Shown piece by piece: positions 21,099-34,340 of a stretch of 64,000 nucleotides of DNA. The notes under the pieces were generated by a model, which saw only the letters and a program-made list of their open reading frames with translations, was not told where the DNA came from and ran no database searches. Origin of the DNA: Eretmocerus hayati (taxonomy: Eukaryota > Arthropoda > Insecta > Hymenoptera > Aphelinidae); contig CM056744.1 in the NCBI GenBank assembly GCA_029851415.1, positions 90,941,907-91,005,906 of the forward strand. The letters are read 5' to 3'. The translations under genes were made by a program, and so were the position numbers. Each line of letters starts with the position of its first letter. Within the stretch, counting starts at the first letter, position 1.

Positions 21099-24000
21099 GG
21101 CCTAACCCATCCCTCGGTGGGAGATCAGGCGAAGTCCGTCTGGGGTTTGCAGGAGCCTAGGGAGCTCTCGGAGCACGAGGAGAGTCGGAAAAACTTACCC
21201 AGTGCTCGTGATATGAGCTATGGACATCTCGTGTGATCACGATCTCACTAAATTCTTATGGCTCCTTGATCTACGGAAAAGATAGCATGGTAAAAGCATG
21301 CCTGGGCCACCTTCAAATTCGCTGAGATGTCGATAAGCTATCATGTTTTAATGTATATTATCGCACACTTCCATGCCATGTAACGCCTGTGACCATTACT
21401 CGTCGATAGCTCTCGATATTGAATTCGCGGAAATATGTGACGCGATCGACCAATCCTGAGGAACGGATTGGATTCAGCAACTCCAAGAACTTATAGTAGA
21501 AATAGTTTGGTTTGGGTATTTTGCCTTAATCAAATGAGGCCCAGCAGCGAGATCATCACGTTGTAACTTACTTTTGAGCAATCGGTTAGTGGATCGTGCT
21601 TCATATAATCGCTCGGAAGCGGGGAACCTCATGGGCGAAGGGCAGCAGGTATTAAATGCAATTTTTTCGGCCTACTGAATATTGGAAAGTTGCATTAAAT
21701 GAAGTCTTCTATTGAATATTTGATATACCCTCTTGATACTTATCAAACAAGGCCATGGAACTTCATTTCAGACCATATCCAAAAAAACTTCATCGATAAA
21801 TCAATAAAATTTGTCTTAAGGCGATACGGTCACCGTGCATCGTGCACGCTGAAAGTTATTCGCACTTTTATTAAATTTGCTTGCGATTTAGGTGAAACGA
21901 CGAGAAGACCCGCGTTAATTCTCATCTAATTTGAGTTCGTCTTCTCGTCATTTAGCTCAAATCGCAAAAGAATCGGAGAGAAAAGTGGAAGTAACTTGAT
22001 CGCAAGCACCTCCTAACCTATAATATAGGCACGTTGTGATTCTCACTTTATCCGATTCTTTTGCGATTTGAGCTAAACGGCGAGAAGACGAACTCAAGTT
22101 AGATGATAATAAATACTCGTCTTCTCGTCGTTTAGCCTAAAACGCAAGAGAATTGGATAAAAGTGCGAATAACTTTCAGCGTGCACGGTGACCGCATCGC
22201 CTTAATTGAATCTCTGTTCTACTGAAGTATCGATGGAATCGTTATGAGAACATTCTGCATGTGTAATTTTCTACTACTTAAAATATAAAATAGACTGATT
22301 AATGTATATCTTGAAACTCAGAAGCGCCGAAATTGAAACTACCATTTAAATCAGATTTTGGTCCAATAACTCAAAACTTCGAGGCACCAAAATCGATCTG
22401 ATATGGATTGGAAAAACAGACCAAGGACAAAAAACTCTTCCAGATTTGGGCAGATACAATATACACCTGATGCACATACACTAGGGCAGGTGAGACTTAT
22501 TCCCAAGTTTCGATTTTCCCATGGGCTCACGCTTGAAGCCATCCAATCGTTCTTATTATTTGGTGAATATGTAACGAAATAACGTCACACTACAATCACA
22601 GCGGCGAATTTTGGCAGACGTGTCCGGATGCAAACGAGTGGCTTCCTCTGCGCTCATATTGCTCCGGACACTCCTCTGGTTTAGCTTTGCCGTTGGTAAA
22701 TTGAGAGACGACGACGCTGGGGTGCACATCCGCAAATCACGTATGCGCCAGCCCCGCAGTTTTCCTTACTTCCGCGAATATTTCTTGCTCGAATTGACGA
22801 GCGCGTGACCAGAATGCTCAGCGCGAATAATGTGGGCCGCAGGGTGAGAATGCGAGGCCAGTTGTATAGATCATGGTCCCAGAGGGTTTTCATCCGACAA
22901 CCTACATATCCACGCGGTGACGCTTGAGCAGCATTTTCGATATCGTGCATTCACGAAAAATCACGCATAGATTATCATGATTGGGAGTCGTGGGGTGGCG
23001 GCTTCTTTGAGCGATGCGTCAACTTCATTTTACGATTTTCATTCGTGACGGAATGACTGTTGAAGACATTTCAAAGCGTTAACATCTTTGTGCACGCATC
23101 TATTTTCCGTGGTTGAAAAAATTCTTTCTCGATGAATTTCATGGACTCTGACGTTGAAAAGTTCTCTGAGCTCCGAACATATGAAGAAACCGATTGTTAT
23201 ATTGTATTTTTGACCATGTCCTCGTATGTGGACACCGTGGAGCCACGGATAGAAATCATAGATGGAATTTGACTGCGCCAGTTTAATGAGTATGAACTAA
23301 ACAGCGTATAACATGACATTTCCATAGTGAGAGTATTCCACACGGTCTCATCCTCATTGTCATACACTATAACCATATGAAAACTTAGTGGTGGTGCGAG
23401 TTCTGAAAAATGGCCAACTTGCACTCACAAAAGCGGGGGAGGAAAGTCGGATCGGGTTTCACACAATGATTCCACTCGCGGGTTTAATTATAGAAAAATC
23501 AGAGTCTTTATTCAGAAAGACCTGGTCTAAACTAACTAGAGAGCACGCGATGAAATACTCAAAATTATGTGAAAAAAACTATGTACAAAATTGAAATAAT
23601 GAGTCCGCCTTCGTCGAGGTGAAAATTACTCGATTTCGCAGAAGGCGGGAAAATCGGAGGGAGAGAGGCAGATATCGAAGGCCAACTCTCCTGTGCGCTG
23701 TTGGGCACGTAACTGAATGGGCTCGCGAAAAGTCCCGAAATCGGCGTTGTCGCCGAGCTGTCTCGTAGATGCGAGCCGCAAACTATAGATCACGCGATGT
23801 GACTATGTACACACACATGTATGTGTGCGTTTGAATGTTTGAAAGCATTAGGTTTGAATAGTCTCAACCAAAATATGAAAACGATGAAAATCTGCGCAAC
23901 CACTTAGACATGCATAATTTCTGAAAATTCCTAATCATAATCAAATTCTATAATGTGATTATGAAGAAGAGTACACCGAGAAGAACTCTCCACGTTCTTG

Positions 24001-25135
24001 TACGAAAACTCTCCATATACTCAGGACAAACTGACTCGCCCGAATTCCTCAAATGCACGGTGTGCACGTATGAGGTCAAACTTCACAAGGCTCGCAATTG
24101 TGTAAACTTCACCATTTTGCATCCGTTCTTGTGGCAATAGCTTTGTGTACTCGAATAGTATGTTAATATCCTTCTGCTCGATTATTAGACCTCACATTCG
24201 AGTACTGGGGTTAAGTTTCAGCTCTTTCGAAAAATTGAATTTTTAATACAATTAATTTGCATCAGTTAGTGAAAATGAGTTTACCGGAGAATAAACTAGA
24301 GTGGAACATTGATTTTGGGCTAGAAGACAGATCCCTACAAGGCTTTTTGCGATATCTCGAGAGTGGAATTTACTGGCATCATCTAAAGATGCGTCCACGT
24401 GTGTGGACAAATGCGCGAAGAGGTCAAAACCGACAGAATCGGTCAATGTGCTAATTTAAATGTTTGAAAGTTGGTGAGCTGGTAACTGTACTATTGGCCT
24501 CTTATTTTTCTTAAAAATGATTGTTGAGGAGAGCAGTAACCTAGCAACCGTTGGAAACCACAATTTCGAACATGCTTACCTGACATGCCATTATTTTGCT
24601 CGAAATGTATTGCTTTGTGAAATATTCCATCAACCCACAAAATACGCTGCTAAAAGAGATTAGCAGAATGCTTTCTTTACGCGATATCTAATTACAATCG
24701 GTACCATTTCCACTCTCATGGAAAATTAACACTACAGATCAAATTCTTGCTGAACTGAATAATGAACAAAACTCATCATATTCTTTGTCCGTGTAAATGT
24801 GTACGCGTGTATGTTGTTTTATCCCGGTACGCTTCCTCTTCTGAAGTTCACCTGATCAGCTTTTTCCTACCTAGATATTGTAGATAATTATCGAAAGGTG
24901 ATAACGGTAATTCAAGAAGTCTTCTCTTTCCCAGCCATATTTAACTTAGAAGTCTTTTAAACGAAAATTGCTAAAATCCCCCAGTTTTATTTGAGAAAAT
25001 CTTTTGTCACCGCGGTCTTACGGGGTGAAGGGTTACCTAAGCTATGGTTTTCTCGGCATGGTCTATCGATTGATTAGATCGAATGATAGAAAAATGAATT
25101 TTCAAAAGACATATTTCACTATGAACGAATCCATA
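21099..25135. other. Non-coding stretch with one TTAA fold-back element
   Basis: Apart from 21816-22205, no feature can be supported. Short frames here start at random and match nothing I know. Confidence 0.55.
21816..22205. mobile_element. TTAA-flanked fold-back MITE (390 bp)
   Basis: The ends are TTAAGGCGATACGGTCACC and its inverse GGTGACCGCATCGCCTTAA, followed by long arms (CGTGCACGCTGAAAGTTATT in both). The inner part repeats the motif CGTCTTCTCGTC four times in alternating orientation. There is no coding capacity. The TTAA target suggests mobilisation by a piggyBac-like transposase. Confidence 0.8.
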
Positions 25136-26738
25136 AAAGATCAGGGAGTGAAAATGGCCGAAGTGACGGATTCTTCTGGGGATTTTTCATATGATTCTTG
25201 ATGCCAAATAAGGGGACACGTATTTTTTCCATTTGGCCAGAAACCGCTTTGTTTCGGAGCTGTGAAACTTTTTACTTTCACGTCGGAATCATGAAATTTC
25301 AGAAAATTGACCCTTCTCAAATGGTAAAATATGAATTATCTGGGCGTTTCTCTGTGTATCCATGAATACCTTGATATTTACCATAAAGTGGAAGATATTA
25401 CGCCGTAATCCATTGCTATTAGGCGGGAATTCGCTTTGGAATCCTCAGAATGTCAGTTTTCATGATTAATACAAAAATTTCAATAGCTTCTACGGCCAAG
25501 CATATTTCTTCCTGAACTTTTTCTTGAGAATGGGTTGAATCAGGAGGAAGACATTGGCATTGATTTGAACTACGCTAAATGACAGGGCGAGGGTCAATAA
25601 AATCATCTTTTGTGAAATCTCCGATTTTTCGGGAATAATCGTAAATTGCACACCCCAATCGAGTTTTTTTAACACTCTAATGATATTTTTGAGATCTGTA
25701 ATTAGAAACTTGATACACAGAAGTCAGTATAAGCAATTGGTTTGTAATGAACCTCGACATTCTCAAAAATGTGGAGGAAATTACGATATTTACCTTTGTA
25801 TTTCTGTCATTGTCAAAGAACTCTACGAATGGAAATGATGAGAAAAAATTAGTGATAAGATAATCTTGATGAGGGTGAAGAAATACTCATAGAAAGATTC
25901 GAATCAAAAAATTACAACATGATTTCGGAGTTTTGATCAATCACCCGCTGAAATCGATGTCCACCCACCGATGCTAAGCAGTTCTAGCAATCTTGAATTC
26001 CTTCAGAAATTAATCCGGTTCATCTACATCATGCTCGTGTTATCTCCGACTAGATGGCCCTAAAGCGGTGCATGCCTAAGAGGGAATCACGACATTTTGA
26101 TAAATTATTTTTTAGGATTCTCACTATTACTACAAGAATCTCGCGAAAGCAGACCTCTTAGACACAAGAACTATTCACATCATATCATAACGATATAGCT
26201 CTGGGGTATTACTGTAGTTATAATAACTGATTGTAGGCTGCCAATGACGATGACTCCCGAAAAATCGGAGATTTCACGAGAAATGATTTTATTGACCCCT
26301 GCCCTGTCTTTTAGCGTAGTTCGAACCAATGCCAATAATTTCCTCCTGATTTAACCTATTCTCGAAAAAAAAAAAAAAATCCAGACAGAAATATTCTTGC
26401 CCGTAGGAGCTATTAAAATTTTCATATTTTACATGAAAATTGACATCCTGAGGAGTTCAAAGTGAATTCTCGCTTAATAACAATGAATTACAGTGTAATG
26501 TCAAGGTATTCATGAATACACAAAGAAACGCTTAAATCATCCATAATTGGCCATTCAAGAATGGTCAATTTTTTGAAGTTTCATGATTCCGAAGTGAAAG
26601 TAAAAAATTTCACAACTCCGAAATAAAGCGGTTCTAGGCCAAATGAAAAAATACGTGTCTCCTCATTTTGCATCAAGAATGATTTAAGAAATCTCCAGAA
26701 GAATCCGTGACTTCAACCATTTTCACTGCCTGATCTTA
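25136..26738. mobile_element. Large fold-back element (1.6 kb, ~0.5-kb arms)
   Basis: The left arm starts AAAGATCAGGGAGTGAAAATGG and the right arm ends with its inverse, CATTTTCACTGCCTGATCTTA. The two can be followed for about 500 bp inward (to ~25650 and ~26250) with moderate divergence and small indels. The ~600-bp spacer has no ORF of note. The size and diverged arms fit an old fold-back/MITE-type element or an inverted duplication. Confidence 0.75.
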
Positions 26739-26759
26739 CATTGATTCGGTCTAATTTTT

Positions 26760-27640
26760 AGTTATTTTTTTGACGAAGCTCATGAGCGTTATTTGGGGCA
26801 TCAAAACTAGGGTTCTCTCAGCAATATCTATCGCTTCGTTGAGACAAAATTTTGATACAGTTGGTTTGAGGATTATCTAAATATAATTATTGGTGGAAAT
26901 TTCAATTCTTTCTGAAAGAAACTCCATTTTAATAGTGGTTTATGAGTTCAACTCTGATTCGGTATCAACCAGTCGATAAAATATGATCGCAAATATTTGT
27001 TTAGATCATTGAAAGTTTAGTAAATTACCCGTAGAGGAAAATACAGGAGAAAATTGAATATTCGAAAAAAATTGTTTCACTATATTTTGAGTTATTTTTC
27101 GAGGAAGTTCATGAGCGGAATTTGGTGCATCTAAACTAGGGTTTTCTCAGCAATATCTATCCCCTGGTTGAGACAGAATTCTGATACAGTTGGTTTAAGG
27201 ATGATCAAAATGTAATTATTGGTAAAAACTTCGATTTTTCAGGGCGGAAACTTCATTTTCATAATGGTTTACGAGTTCAACTCTAATTCGGTATCAACAA
27301 GTCAATGAAAAATGATGAAAAAATATATGTTTAGGTCATTAAAAGTTTGGTAAACTACTTGTAGAGGAAGATACGGGAGAAAAAGGAATATTGAAGAAAA
27401 TGTCTCGCTATATTTTCAGTTATTTTTTCAAGGAAGCTTACGAAGAGAATTTGGAGCATCGACACTAAGGGTTTTCAGCAATATCTATCGTTTCGTTCAG
27501 ACAAAATTATGATACAGTTGGTTCGAGGACGATCAAAATGGAATTTTTGGTGAAAATTTCGATTGATTACAGATTTTTGAGGTTTGCAGAGATAAAATGG
27601 AATTTGGGTATCAACCAACTGATAGATTAATTCAAAATGA
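26760..27640 (+). repeat. Tandem repeat, ~330-bp unit, 2.7 copies
   Basis: Units start at 26760, 27090 and 27418, each with AGTTATTTTT..GAGGAAG-like sequence, then CTAGGGTTTTCTCAGCAATA, GATACAGTTGGTTT and TTCGGTATCAACAAGTC. Copies are about 75-80 percent alike by eye and the last is shortened. It has no coding capacity and starts about 20 bp after the fold-back element. Confidence 0.85.
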
Positions 27641-29581
27641 GCATAGTTTAGGTAACTCGAATCCCCGTGAGACCTTGGTGGGAGAATATATTATCATTCA
27701 AACACGAGATTTAAGCAATTTTTGCTGAAGAAGCCTCTAGATTCGATGACACTGGGGGGAAAGAGATGCCAAATCACTGGGCTCTTCTCTAAATGTTTCT
27801 CTACAACTTGTAGGAGAGCAAAAGTTGATCAGGTTAAGTGTATAAGAGAAAGCTTAGAAAAAAAAGAAAAACACACAGACACGGATAAAGGGCCTCAAAG
27901 ATGGGTCTCTCTTCGATTTTGGAATGCTCCCGGGAGAAAGAGCATTACCTACAATCGATAGATTTCGGCGAGAGGAATAAAATGGTTCAAGCATGTTCCA
28001 GATACAAGGACTTTCTTTGGAGAAAATATGCAATTAAATGGAAATATTGATCAAAAATTTGCTGTCTCGAAAACAAACCTTTCTCTTTAGAGAAAGCAAG
28101 ATGGGCACAGGTTAGTCGACAAGAAAAACAGCTAAGGCAAGGATAAATCGGTGTTGCAGGATAGACAAAAGGATAGAATAACAGGCGGAGGACAATTGCG
28201 ATGGCGTGACGTTATTGGATTATGCCGCTTGAAGCCGGGTTTCCTGTCGACTCGCGTAGCGCGCGGCATCTTGGAATAAAATGGACCTGCTCCGCCACCC
28301 GTTGGACAGATCTCATGACGTGGACAGGAAGCTGTCGTCGTCACATTGCGGTATTCCGCATGACGCCATCCATTGTCGGCAGATCTCGTAAAAGCGCAAG
28401 CTCCCCGGAAACACGTTAATTCAACCCACTTTGTACGATTACTCGATATAGTACGTCAATGAGTAAAGATGTAGGAAGAAATTAGTCGGATCCACGACAA
28501 TTACTTGGAGCATCTATCAGAAATATGATTGTCAACAGCTTTGTAGAATTGAAAGAAATCTCGCTGCGAATTCTCAGCTCGATTGATTCACTAGCTGTGT
28601 ATGTTGTGTCAGGATATATAGAAAGAGTTCGCGGAATCAGTCTGAAGATACAGACTGAGGATAATGTTTGACGAATGACGATTTCACCTAAATTCAATTC
28701 AATTTCAAATTTCAACTAATTTTGCCCCGTTTGTGAGTACAACTATTAGAATTGCGGGGAAAAACTTCCCAATGCACTTTGTCATGAACAAAATCATCTT
28801 TGAGGGTCGTTTAACCTTCTAAAAATTCATGGAAAGCGAGGAAACCGATCTAATCGACGCATCTGTTCGTTTCACAGAGCTATCATTATACTCACGTAAA
28901 AAAAGTCAAATCGAAATCGCGAGTATCCCATCAATCTGCCTATATAGAGAACGAGAGCTCGGAAAAACCGATTAATCGCACCTCTAGCGCAGCCGATAAT
29001 CCGGGAACCCATTGCGATATCGAAAGAGCCGTTGAGGATTAGTCAAGCCATCCTCTCCCATCTCTCGCTGTTCTGCTGCTGCTTTTCTTTCCGAACACGC
29101 GCAGAGCAATCGGTATGACTCTAAAAAGCATACGAAGCTCGCGCAACGCGACGCCAAAGATATATGATTGATCGGTTGGCCGAGATCTGAAATTGCAAGC
29201 TCTCGAGACCCACTGATGGCATATTATCCAAAGCCAGAAGTATTGGAAGCTACGTATGACCCTATTAGAACGGAAGATCTTTTTCAGCTTATGGTGGCAA
29301 GCTGGTGAGTCCAGAGTTTGCGTATATGTCAGCGGATTAGAGACGCGTTGAGCGGACAACGGTGGCTGTCGAGTTATATTACGGGGTTATGATGTGATTT
29401 ACAGTGTGAAATTTTCTGGATAACTCGCTCATTGACTATATACGTGGGTCGATGGTAAACGAATATCATACTCATCGTGGATGTTTATGGATAGAACGTA
29501 TGCATATTTTCAAGATTCACATAACTCGAGAGCGATTCACCTTATGATTTTGGGAGTTTCTTCGCCACGTTTGATTCAGAA
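27641..29581. other. Non-coding stretch
   Basis: No conserved protein, RNA gene or repeat that I can support. Confidence 0.5.
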
Positions 29582-29886
29582 AAAAGAACGATGGTTTGAG
29601 TTTAACGTCTAGTTCCGCCGGTAATTCCCACCCAGACGGCACCCACGTGCGTGGAGTCAAGGTACGCTCAACCAGCGCGTCAGCATATATTGCTAACTAC
29701 CGAACTGTACCTCGGTGGGGAGGACCTACAGTTTTACGTGGAATCCGAACCACCGCGACCGCCGAAAAAAGGCACATGGGAAAAAAATCTCAGTGGTGCC
29801 GTGACCGGGATTCGAACGTAGGACTCCCGCATGGGAGTCCGGTGACTTATCCACTGTGCCACGGTGGCCTTACGTTTGATTCAGAA
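29567..29886. repeat. Target-site duplication flanking the SINE
   Basis: ACGTTTGATTCAGAA is repeated without a mismatch at 29567-29581 and 29872-29886, immediately outside the SINE. It marks a target-primed insertion. Confidence 0.9.
29582..29871 (-). mobile_element. tRNA-derived SINE with 15-bp target-site duplication
   Basis: On the minus strand the element starts GGCCACCGTGGCACAGTGG (box A: TGGCACAGTGG) and has a box B, CGTTCGAATCC, about 45 bp later, both from a tRNA promoter. The body continues to a T-rich tail. ACGTTTGATTCAGAA occurs directly on both sides (29567-29581 and 29872-29886). The acceptor stem does not pair well, so this is not a working tRNA gene. The amplifying LINE is unknown. 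Confidence 0.88.
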
Positions 29887-30380
29887 CGTTTTCTACTTCA
29901 TTCCATAATTCATTCGAGTTCTGCGTGTGGTTCTTCCTAGAATCACCACGCCAAACCTCTCCAGAGTGTCCGACAAGTCAGCTGTATATAATCCCTGGAT
30001 TCTCCAGGTTATCCAGTACTAGCTGGAAAATATGTAGGCCCAAGGTACACTGCTGAGGGAGAAGAGAATGGAAAACCTCGTCAAACCTTCTTATAGTAGA
30101 TTTCGTTCATGCATCTTCAAAGCTCAACACAGTGAATCTTTTCCTATTGAATGCTCACAAATCATATATATATATTATATGGACAGTGAGGAAGGAGGTA
30201 TCGAGGCGAACAATGAATACTCAAAAGGAATCGGTGCAAGAATCAGAAAACTCAATGGTCTCATTATCCGACGACAGAGCACAAATTGTATTTTTCCACG
30301 AATCATTGATCTTCGCACCTAATGGGCCAAGGGTCTCAATATTCCAGTATTTTGGCATTAATAGACAAAATTTTTTAAAT

Positions 30381-31326
30381 TTGGAGCCATTTATCATTGA
30401 GAACGGTCTGAAACAGGGACACGCGATTTTACCTCCGTTATTCAACTTTATCCTAGAATATGTTATCAGACAACTAGTACAAAGCACGAAAGGTCTCCCA
30501 ATGATCTGGGTTCGCCAGCTCATCCAGGTCCTAGGATACGCAGACGACCTGGACGTTATCGGGTATAGTAAAGATGCCGTGACACATAACGCTGAGATCA
30601 TCATCGAGGGAGCGAAAGAGGTCAGATTGGGAATCAGCGAAGACAAAACCAAATACATGGGATCAGACAGGAACCCAGACATACACGGCACTGAATTTCT
30701 ACAGGCCGGAAACTTCTCGTTTGAAGCCGTGCCAAACTTCAAATAACTCAGTGCGATAATCAATAAGAATAACGACATCAACGAAGAAATCGCTAATAGA
30801 ATCAACGCGGGTTCCAAGAGCTACAATTCTATCCAAAAACTACTGCGAAATAAGCTACTGACACGCGAGTCAAAGCTCACCTTGTACAAAAGCATAGTCC
30901 GGCCGGTGGTTTTATACGGGTGCGAAACATGGGCACTAACGAAGGGACAAGTGTGCAAACTCGCGTCCGTCGAGAATAAAATCCTGAGACGCATTTTCGG
31001 AATGAAATTAGACACGAGGATCGGCCGCTGGAGGAGACTACACAACAATGAACTCGACAGACTGTACCGAACCCCGCGAATAGTACAAATGATCAGAATC
31101 CAACGAGCCAGTTGGGCGGAACACGTAGCTAGGATGGGAGAGTGTAGAATGGCTCGCGAAGTCATGTCAAACTTCCAAGATCACCGGGTCGACCTCGGAT
31201 ACGATGGATTGATAACGTATGGGAAGACCTGGCAGGAGTAGGGTGCAACAGAAGGGAGTGGACAGCACAAGCACGAAACAGGTCTATATGGCGACAATAC
31301 GTCGATGCGTTAAGAAGAACAACCTG
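30381..31326 (+). pseudogene. RTE-type reverse transcriptase, inactive
   Basis: The frame gives ENGLKQGHAILPPLF, the catalytic YADD (30537-30548), then VRPVVLYGCETWALTKGQ (about 30898-30951) and SWAEHVARM (about 31110). Two lesions are visible. A TAA at 30744-30746 stands where the family has the Tyr of a YLG-type motif. A frameshift near 31180 means the expected C-terminus (IRWIDNVWEDLAG and onward) is read in another frame and stops at about 31326. The endonuclease and N-terminal RT are missing. The antisense frame at 30221-30817 is a shadow of this gene. Confidence 0.87.
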
Positions 31327-31558
31327 AAAACCCGTTTCCCCTCCTATGGTCGCGGAGGCGAGAGCGTACGCGTGGCGAGCGGGCCTCTCTATCAAGAACA
31401 TCTGAATGCAGCTGCGTACCAAACCTCAATTTCGCCCAGACACGACCACCCCCTTGGCTGCTTCCATCCAACTCTCCAGTGGCCAAGGGACGTGGTTGCG
31501 GCCATAAGACCACCGAGTCTTCGAGAGCCTTATGTATCATATCATATCATATCATTAT
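30381..31558 (+). mobile_element. 5'-truncated RTE-type LINE
   Basis: This is the 3' half of an RTE-like element: RT catalytic core and thumb, a ~200-bp 3' UTR and a terminal (ATCAT)n tail at about 31533-31558. The tail type and the LYGCETW and ENKILRRIFG motifs are typical of insect RTE endonuclease-reverse transcriptases. Confidence 0.82.
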
Positions 31559-32195
31559 CGATAATATCGTGTCCTTGGATTTCCAAATGTTTTTCCTATC
31601 TTCCGAATCGGCCTATACCCTCCATTGCAGATTTTTCTGTATTACCTAAATGAGAATAGATTCTTTTTCCAACTGATACTAGATGGAATTCTCGAGAATT
31701 ATCATGAGCTGAATTGTATAAGAAGTACTGTGAGAAGTTGTAAAACTTATTCAGCATACAAAGCCTTGCTGCGGATCATACAATAATATTATTGATCTAA
31801 ACAAGAACAAAATAAGCAGAAAAAATTATCGTAATGATCTCCTTTATTTGGATCTTTCGCTCTTGCAAACGCAAGATTCTGATACTCTCGCTCAAGATTC
31901 TCCCGAAAACTCTATAATCAGATACGTCTAACAATCCGCCAATTCAGAATTTAGCCATAAATCACTGAGTTTTTGTTTGGCGAAGAAATGAAATGCAAAC
32001 AGCTTGCCTGCAACCTTGATAATACACCTTCACAGAATCGTAGATCTCAAACGGATGATACTGATACTCTATGGTCGGTCTATCTCACACTCGGAATGAT
32101 GTACGGTGCACGCCCACGAAATTTGCACGGAAAGATCGCCCACACATTTAAACTGCAGTCAGCAAAGATAAGACAGAATAATTGTGTGTGTCTTG
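31559..32195. other. Non-coding stretch
   Basis: Nothing that I can support; A+T-rich unique-looking sequence. Confidence 0.5.
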
Positions 32196-32445
32196 TTAAC
32201 ACATTCACTGCGGAGGCAGTTTTTCGTAATTTTCGATTAGTCAAGATCTTGATCCTTACTCTTGAAACGATGCATCTATATGACGATCAAGTTACTTTTT
32301 TAAAATGATTTTCCTTTATTCAAGAGATAATTCCTATATTTGCCACCAAGGACGAGGAACCGCCGAGAAAAATCTGCTATTAAGGATATCATCCAAGCAA
32401 ACATGAATCGGTTCAAATTAATCTCTATCGCAATGAAAGTGTTAA
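32196..32445. mobile_element. TTAA-flanked MITE (250 bp), same family as 13617-15170
   Basis: The left end TTAACACATTCACTGCG and the right end CGCAATGAAAGTGTTAA are imperfect inverses, both with TTAA. The left end is 16 of 17 identical to the start at 13617. It is non-autonomous. Confidence 0.75.
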
Positions 32446-33309
32446 TAGCTATGGCAACTTAACCCCAACTCCACCTCGTCTAACACCATGCACTCGGCGC
32501 TTTGAGTCGATTTACTATATGTCACCTTCTACAACAGGAAACAAGGAGGGGTGAACACTATTCATTCACCGAATAGTACAAACAGCACTTCGGGACGCAA
32601 TTTTTTTCCCGTTCCTAACTAAAAGTGTCGATATTTACTTGTAGAAACGACGAAAGGTGAGAACCTGTGCAATACAGAGATATATCGTCACGAGTACGCT
32701 TGAGTGCTGGCAAGAGAAAAGAAGGATAAAGGAGGAAGTGCTGAGGCAAAGGTGTACGAGAGAGTATATCCGTTTCCCGATATTTCTGCTTCTTGAGTGG
32801 AGCTCTTTCTATCTATGTACATACTTCTATATTTGATACGTATGAGCGTGAGGTATATACTATAGTGATGGAAACGTGACACGAAGAAGCGGGCTTTCTT
32901 GTTCTCGCGTTCCGATCGACGACAAAAGGATGTAGAGGAAAAAAATTGATCAGAAAGATGCTAGGTAACTACAGAAATATGTGGAAGTAGTGCTTGCGTA
33001 CATAGGTGCAGAAGGATGCGGTGAATAATGACGACGCGCACTCGGGCAACGTCAAACGTTTGCAGTGAGAAGGACTTTTGTTGACGATGCTTGGGGCTAC
33101 GATGAGTTCTGGCTGAAGCAATGCCTCTCTGAATCGCACTTTGTTTACCACAGTAGGGAAATCACACAAGTCCGATTGTGTTCCGAGGGAATGTTTTGTC
33201 AAAGATTTTCGGAATTAATGTCCACTCCTGGTTTTGTATAATCTAATTTTTGGACCTTTTGAATGTACAAATCATTTGCATGAGAGATTGAATATGTCCA
33301 CGTCTTGAG
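32446..33309. other. Non-coding stretch
   Basis: No supported feature. Confidence 0.5.
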
Positions 33310-33527
33310 AGGATACCGAATACCGACATTGTCGAGTTTTCAGATTTCCCGATGAATTTTCGAGATATCGGGATTCTACTAAGTAACGCCGATTCTGTAT
33401 GGCTCATAGAATCGGCGTTACTTGTTAGATTTTTGAAATCTCAAAATTTCATCGAGGAATCCGAAAACTCGACCATGTCGGTAACTGTACAATATTGATA
33501 GGACTCCGACGTCCCCTTAAATTGGGG
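33310..33527. mobile_element. Small fold-back MITE, family F2, copy 2
   Basis: This is the clearest member of the family. The arms (CCGACATTGTCGAGTTTTC and its inverse around 33466-33482) close on a central palindrome built on AGAATCGGCGTTACTT. It ends GGACTCCGACGTCCCCTTAA. Confidence 0.75.
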
Positions 33528-33968
33528 CGTTTCTTCGATGTAATTTCTACTAGCGTTTTTGCCTTACTCGCTAACGCTCGTTCGGCTTGTAAATGTTCTT
33601 GATAAGTCATAGGCACCAGAAATGCTTCTATAGTTCAATAAGAATAGTTGTAAAATAATGATTGCTGATCAATTCAAGGTGTCTAAAAAAAGTTTTAAAA
33701 TAGTTCGCAAAATTGGTATTATATCAAATTATACTGGCTAATTGTGGAGATAAAACTTCAACTAAGCAACAATGAATATTGCGGAATTGCATAGTTTCTT
33801 TTCAATTAGCTGAGCTGGTATATCTTTGATGAATCGATTAGGCTGAAAAACTTCCGTTACATGGCGTGAATGTAAAGGGTTAATCAAAGCGATGTCAATT
33901 CAATTCATTGTGCAGTGTGCATAAGTTAACCGTTGATCTCTGGACTTGGTGCATATAAGAGCAACTAC
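33528..33968. other. Non-coding stretch
   Basis: A+T-rich, no gene. It includes a TTAACCCTTTACATTCACGC sequence (minus strand, near 33880) that looks like a single end of a TTAA-type element; no partner end was found. Confidence 0.4.
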
Positions 33969-34340
33969 AAACTAGAACAAATTAGGCCAAACTAGACCGA
34001 ACTAGACCAACCTGATTGGACCAAACCAAACCGAATTAGACCGACCTAGATTGTACTAGACCTAATTGGACCGAACTAGATCGTATTAGACCATACTAGA
34101 CTGGACTAGACCGAATTAGACCGGAGTAGGCCGAACGAGACTCAATCACCCCAAACTAGACCGAGCTAGACTTAATTAGACCGAACTGAACTGATATAGA
34201 TTGAATTGGCCCGATCTAGACCCAACTACACCGAGCAGATCGAAAAGGACCAAATTAGACCGACCTAGATAAAAGTAGACCGAATTGGACGGAACTACAC
34301 CGTATTTGACAACACTAGACTGAAATAGACCGAATTAGAC
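33969..34340. repeat. Decanucleotide minisatellite (AACTAGACCG-type), left array
   Basis: About 37 degenerate 10-bp units around AAYTAGACCG, mostly in strict 10-bp register. The same motif recurs at 39471-39680 on the other side of the helicase cassette. The array is followed by a CTCTCATTGCTC hairpin (34344-34388). Confidence 0.88.

Noticed and set aside
29800..29869. Possible functional tRNA gene
   Set aside because: Boxes A and B are present, but the acceptor and anticodon stems do not fold properly and the unit is part of a 290-bp SINE with target duplications.
30221..30817. 198-codon minus-strand frame
   Set aside because: Antisense of the RTE reverse transcriptase pseudogene.
33969..34340. 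CRISPR-like regularly spaced repeats
   Set aside because: Units are 10 bp, contiguous and degenerate with no spacers; it is a eukaryotic minisatellite.
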